33,973 nt of DNA from Acidimicrobiaceae bacterium. Lineage in GTDB: Bacteria; Actinomycetota; Acidimicrobiia; Acidimicrobiales; RAAP-2. Below are positions 30,532-33,973 of this stretch, in pieces; positions within the stretch are counted from its first letter, which is position 1; each line of letters begins with the position of its first letter. Location of the stretch: assembly GCA_003155135.1 (NCBI GenBank), contig PMFN01000010.1, positions 1 through 33,973 on the forward strand, in the 5' to 3' direction. The position numbers were made by a program, and so were the translations under genes. The notes beneath the pieces were generated by a model that did no database searches, was not told the DNA's origin, and saw only the letters and a program-made list of their open reading frames with translations.

Positions 30532-31767
30532 TCAGCCGACGAGAGAAGCGGTGAGCTTCCGGTCGTCGTGGCGCCACGTGGCGAGTCCGAACAGTGCCAA
30601 GAGCAGGACCATGAGCACCGCCCACCACAGGTCCGCTCCACCCCACTGCGAGTTGGAGAACCACGTGGCGAAGACCGCCACGCCCACGGCGGAGAAGAAC
30701 ACACTCGCCCGGCGCGGCGCGGCGCAGAGCACCCCGAGGGCTAGGACGGGCCAGGTGTAATAGGCGTCGAGCACGGCCTCGGACGCCACGCGGGCCGCAA
30801 AGGCGACCGCCAGGGCCAGCACGACGCGCTGGAGGGTGGTCGTGCGCCGGCAGAGCACGAAGCTCGCCACCACCGCCACGGCGATGCCGACGACCCGGCT
30901 GGGACCGGCGGCAACGCCCGAGAAACCCTCGAAGACGAGTCGTGGGGCGAACGTGGTCCACGGCGTCGAATGGTTGAACCCGATGTAGTTGGGCTGATGG
31001 GTGAGCCAATCGCTGAGCTGGGACCAATCGAGTGCGAGGGCCGGGAGCAAGAGCGCGGCGGCCGGTGCCACGGCGCGAAGCGACGTCGCACCGAGGGCCC
31101 GGGCTCCCCACCGCACGCCCACCACCGTGAGCAGTGCTGGCACCGCCAGCAGTGCCAGCGGCTGGACCGCGATGGCCGCACCGAGGAGCCACCCCGCGCG
31201 CGGCACGCGCTCGGCGTCGAGGGCGACGGCGGCGAAGAGGGCCAGCCCGACGGCGACCGCGTCCTCGGGATGGCCCCATTTCACCGTCACGTTCGCCAGG
31301 AGGACGGCTTCGGCGATGGAGAGGGCGAACCGTCGGCTCCGAGGGACCCCCCACCGCTCGGCCACCGCGTCCGCGGCGAAGAGAGGCAGCGAGGCGATGA
31401 GCAAGATGAAGGGCCCGAGCAGCACCCAGCCCGTCGGGGTCGCGAAGGCCGCGAAGTTGGGGCCCACCTCGAGATGGAGCGCGCTGCCGATGGCGGCGAT
31501 CGGGGCGAGAGCGACCAGGATCCCCGGATAGGCGGCGTAGCCAGAACTCAGATGCCCGTGGACGAGAGCCACCGAGTCGAGATAGGTGCCCCACACGTCG
31601 CTCGGCGCCAACCAGATGTTGTACTCGCCGCGCGTGAGGCCGGCCCAGAGGATCACATAGTCCATGCCGAAGAACAGGGTCAGCCCCGTGGCCACGAGCG
31701 GGGCGGCACGCCGCTCGGCCCATGTCCGGAACCTCGACGGGTTTGATGGGCCGTCGGCCTCGCGCAC
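30532..31767 (-). CDS. Polytopic membrane protein, GT87/GT-C-like glycosyltransferase candidate
   Basis: The 411-residue protein has about ten hydrophobic helices. After the first helix (PLVATGLTLFFGMDYVILWA) comes an extracytoplasmic loop with acidic residues (APSDVWGTYLDSVALVHG) of the kind that carries the catalytic acid in GT-C enzymes. The internal motif VTVKWGHPEDAVAVGLALFA recalls the G-H-P-D/E segment of GT87/DUF2029 mannosyltransferases, which use polyprenyl-phosphate sugars. The donor and acceptor are unknown. The GTG at 31767 places the start just before the first helix; the frame stays open to a GTG at 31944, but those 59 residues are not membrane-like or well biased. It is divergent from the antiporter. 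The DNA between 31768 and 31961 holds no other gene. Confidence 0.7.
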   Translation of the reverse strand: MREADGPSNPSRFRTWAERRAAPLVATGLTLFFGMDYVILWAGLTRGEYNIWLAPSDVWGTYLDSVALVHGHLSSGYAAYPGILVALAPIAAIGSALHLEVGPNFAAFATPTGWVLLGPFILLIASLPLFAADAVAERWGVPRSRRFALSIAEAVLLANVTVKWGHPEDAVAVGLALFAAVALDAERVPRAGWLLGAAIAVQPLALLAVPALLTVVGVRWGARALGATSLRAVAPAAALLLPALALDWSQLSDWLTHQPNYIGFNHSTPWTTFAPRLVFEGFSGVAAGPSRVVGIAVAVVASFVLCRRTTTLQRVVLALAVAFAARVASEAVLDAYYTWPVLALGVLCAAPRRASVFFSAVGVAVFATWFSNSQWGGADLWWAVLMVLLLALFGLATWRHDDRKLTASLVG

Positions 31768-31961
31768 GCCGGCAGTCTTCCACAGCGCGAACCGCCAGCC
31801 GTGTCCATCGCGACCCTCTCCGGCGCCGTTCTTCGAGGTGCGTGGCCAGTTGAGCGCGAGGATCTGAGCGTGCAACGACAACGACGGAAAAGGGGCGAAC
31901 TGCGACGACTCGATCGGCGGGCTTCCCGATCGGTTGGGGACCACGCCCGACGGAGCACCCG

Positions 31962-33245
31962 ATGAGCTGGGGGGACCTCGCCGTCGTCATGGTCCTCGTG
32001 GTGCTCTGGGCGTCGGTGGCCGTGCGGGCCGACCGCGCGGGCATCACCGCGCCGATGGTGTTTGCGTTGGCCGGCGTGGCCCTCGCCGGCGACCGGGCAC
32101 TGCACATCACCTTGTCGTCGGGGAGCATCAAGCTGACCGCCGAGCTGACACTCGTCCTCGTGCTCTTCACCGACGCCGCACGCATCCGCATCTCGTCCCT
32201 GCGCCAGGACATCGGCCTCCCGCTGCGGCTCCTCGGCATCGGCCTGCCGCTGACCGTCCTCCTCGGCGCGTTGGCCGCTCACCTCTTCTTCGGCCAGCCG
32301 GGCATCTGGATGGTGGTACTCATCTCGGCGTGCCTGGCGCCAACCGACGCCAGCCTGGGCAGCGGGATCGTGACCAACGAGTCGGTGCCGAGCCGGGTGC
32401 GCCGCGCCCTCAACGTGGAGAGCGGCCTCAACGACGGCATCGTCGCACCACTGGTCTCATTGGCGGTCGCCGTGCTCGCCGGCCAGGCGGGCGAACACGG
32501 CGGGCCCATCGCACTGGCACTGCGCGAGATCCTGATTGGCGCGGCCATCGGCGTCGGTGCAGGATGCGTGGCCGGCTGGCTCCTCGCCTACGCGGTGGGA
32601 AAGGGCTGGACGTCTGGCGGAGCGGCCGCGGTGGCCATGGCCGCCGCGGCGATCGGGACCTACGCGCTCGCCGAGGCAGCGTCGGGCAACGGATTCGTGG
32701 GGGCGTTCATCGGCGGCCTGTGCTTCGGCGCCTTCCAGGGGCACCTAGATCGCGACGTGCCCGAGGTCGCGGTCGGCACTGGTCAGCTGTTGGCGTGCCT
32801 TGTCTGGTTCGCATTCGGCGCGGCGATGCTGCGCCCGGCGCTGAGCAGCCCCGACCTCGCTCGTGCCGCCGGCTACGCCGTCGTCAGCCTCACCCTGGTG
32901 CGCATGGTCCCGGTCGCGGTCGCACTCCTCGGCGCGCGCCTCGGTTGGGCGACGGTGGCCTTCATGGGCTGGTTCGGCCCGCGCGGCCTTGCGTCGGTGG
33001 TTTTCGCGCTCCTCGCTTCCGACGAGCTCGGCCATTCCGCCTCGACCCTGCTCACCGTCGTGTCGGTCACCGTGGCGCTCAGCATCGTCTGCCACGGCGT
33101 AAGCGCCAACCCACTCATCCGCCGGTATGTCTCGCACATCTCGACGCGCGAGCCCGGCCATCCCCTCCTGGTCACCGTCGACGTCCCACCGGCGCGTCGG
33201 CCATTGGGTGCGGGCATGACCGCCCGCGATGCCCGGCCCACGTGA
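31962..33245 (+). CDS. Cation:proton antiporter (CPA1, NhaP-like)
   Basis: The 427-residue protein has about twelve hydrophobic segments and the central signature of CPA1 antiporters: LAPTDASLGSGIV (about 127-139, with the TD that resembles the ion-binding T-D/N-D pair) and VRRALNVESGLNDGIVAPLV (about 147-166) with the conserved Asn-Asp. It would exchange Na+ or K+ for protons across the membrane and help pH or salt balance. The C-terminus is short (about 40 residues after the last helix), with no TrkA-C/RCK domain. The ATG at 31962 has GGAG six bases upstream. It is divergent from the GT-like protein. Confidence 0.9.
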   Translation: MSWGDLAVVMVLVVLWASVAVRADRAGITAPMVFALAGVALAGDRALHITLSSGSIKLTAELTLVLVLFTDAARIRISSLRQDIGLPLRLLGIGLPLTVLLGALAAHLFFGQPGIWMVVLISACLAPTDASLGSGIVTNESVPSRVRRALNVESGLNDGIVAPLVSLAVAVLAGQAGEHGGPIALALREILIGAAIGVGAGCVAGWLLAYAVGKGWTSGGAAAVAMAAAAIGTYALAEAASGNGFVGAFIGGLCFGAFQGHLDRDVPEVAVGTGQLLACLVWFAFGAAMLRPALSSPDLARAAGYAVVSLTLVRMVPVAVALLGARLGWATVAFMGWFGPRGLASVVFALLASDELGHSASTLLTVVSVTVALSIVCHGVSANPLIRRYVSHISTREPGHPLLVTVDVPPARRPLGAGMTARDARPT

Positions 33246-33305
33246 CGCGCCGCCGTGGTGGGACCGCGTGGGGGGTCCTCGCCCCGAGTCGCACTCGAAT
33301 CGGCG

Positions 33306-33327
33306 ACTGGCCATGGCCATGGCCAGT
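33306..33327. repeat. Perfect 22-bp palindrome between antiporter and repeat-protein genes
   Basis: Bases 33306-33327 equal their own inverse complement: ACTGGCCATGG followed directly by CCATGGCCAGT. It is 60 bases past the antiporter stop and 173 bases past the stop of the convergent minus-strand gene. No T-run follows on either side. It could form a bidirectional cruciform or hairpin at the convergent ends, or be a binding site. The rest of the 33246-33500 gap shows a weaker GCCGCC/GGCGGC pair near 33443-33474 and no gene. Confidence 0.6.
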
Positions 33328-33500
33328 TCACACCACGACACGCCCCGGTGACTACCAGCAGTGAGCACCGCCGTACCTGATCGATCGATCCCAGCGGTCG
33401 AGATGTCGCGCCGCCGGTCGGCCCCTGCTGTTCGTGAAGCGTGCCGCCGACGACCGTCGAGGAGGCCGGCGGCGCGAAGACGGGACCGGTTGCTCGGACG

Positions 33501-33973
33501 CTATGTCGAGGCGACGGCGACGATCGGGACGAACACCGGATGGCCACCTACGGACCCGTTGAAGTCGGCGTCGCCGAACGCGAACACGCCGCCGTCGGCG
33601 CCAGCCATCGTGTAGCCCCCCTCATCGGGCGACGCCGTGATGCCGACGATCGGCTGGGCGAGCACCAGCCCGCCCGTCGAGCCGAAGAAGAGGGCCGAGC
33701 CGTAGGAAAACACGCCGCCGTCGCTCGCCACCAGCCAGTACCCCTGGCCCTGGGCGGCCGGCGCCATGCCGACCACGGGCTCGTTCAGGTGCATCGAGCC
33801 CGTCGAGCCGAAGAAGCCGGCGGTGCCGTAGGCGAAGATGCCGCCGTCGGCCGCGACGAGCCAGTAGCCCCCGGACCCGTCTGCGGCCATCCCGACGATC
33901 GGCTGATTGAGGTGCGTGCCACCCATCGACCCGTAGAACTGGGCGTCACCGAAGGCGAAGACGCCGCCGTCGG
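33501..33973 (-). CDS. Secreted-type YWLVASDGG repeat protein, C-terminal part (cut by window end)
   Basis: The frame is open from the right edge of the window to a TAG at 33501-33503. It encodes at least three repeats of 41-42 residues with the pattern P-[IV]-V-G-[MI]...GYWLVA-x-DGG-[IV]-F-x-[YF]-G-x-A-x-FFGSTG. The prolines that open the units are 41, 42 and 42 residues apart. The last full unit is degenerate ([11 protein letters not shown], with no WLVA) and the protein ends with a half unit ([12 protein letters not shown]) without a sorting signal or membrane anchor. Such repeats, probably beta-propeller or beta-helix like, occur in large secreted or cell-surface proteins of Acidimicrobiia and other actinobacteria. 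The N-terminal signal and any catalytic domain lie outside the window. The ATG at 33926 is only an internal methionine. Confidence 0.85.
   Translation of the reverse strand, partial: DGGVFAFGDAQFYGSMGGTHLNQPIVGMAADGSGGYWLVAADGGIFAYGTAGFFGSTGSMHLNEPVVGMAPAAQGQGYWLVASDGGVFSYGSALFFGSTGGLVLAQPIVGITASPDEGGYTMAGADGGVFAFGDADFNGSVGGHPVFVPIVAVAST

Noticed and set aside
31934-31942. TTGGGGACC half-site of a DosR box before the antiporter
   Set aside because: Only the left half matches; about 7 of 14 core positions fit overall and the right half is not complementary.

Overview
The window is high-GC DNA with dense, strongly GC3-biased genes, and it fits an actinobacterium. The complete GlgE-type alpha-glucan pathway, an F420-dependent (luciferase-like) oxidoreductase, a DevR/DevS-like two-component pair and secreted 'YWLVASDGG' repeats together suggest a free-living member of Acidimicrobiia or a related deep actinobacterial group. 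That placement is inference from gene content only.

Layout. (1) 3-86: the tail of an unidentified gene. (2) 224-16945, all on the minus strand: a seven-gene alpha-glucan/trehalose operon transcribed in the order glgE, treS-maltokinase fusion, malQ, glgB, treZ, glgX, treY, followed by a GNAT acetyltransferase. Five of the six junctions inside the seven-gene block are 4-base ATGA or GTGA overlaps and the sixth has a 2-base gap. Trehalose can be made from linear glucan (TreY/TreZ with GlgX debranching), interconverted with maltose (TreS), phosphorylated to maltose-1-phosphate (maltokinase domain), polymerised (GlgE), branched (GlgB) and reshuffled (MalQ). ADP-glucose genes (glgC, glgA/glgM) and phosphorylase are not in the window.

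(3) 17116-20807: a plus-strand F420-type oxidoreductase, then on the minus strand acetyl-CoA synthetase and, upstream of it, a SatP-type acetate permease, an acetate uptake and activation pair separated by a perfect 14-bp-stem hairpin. (4) 21033-22589: an NAD(P)-binding/DUF2867 fusion. (5) 22594-24013: a decayed spot where a 5'-truncated ureD and a 5'-truncated, frameshifted amidase lie head to head. (6) 24017-25572: a membrane-anchored protein and a small conserved-type protein, both of unknown function. (7) 25573-26221: gene-poor.

(8) 26222-27187: agmatinase. (9) 27418-30476: the most suggestive regulatory neighbourhood. It has a DosR/DevR-like response regulator divergent from a DevS-like kinase with only one GAF domain, a universal stress protein and a small orphan gene. 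Two 14-bp sites, each matching 11 of 14 positions of the mycobacterial DosR box core, lie upstream of the orphan gene and of uspA, which suggests a miniature oxygen/redox-responsive regulon. (10) 30532-33245: a divergent pair, a GT87-like polytopic membrane protein and a CPA1-type cation/proton antiporter. (11) 33501 to the right edge: the C-terminal part of a secreted-type 41-42-residue repeat protein that is cut by the window end.

No CRISPR array, rRNA, tRNA or intact mobile element was seen.
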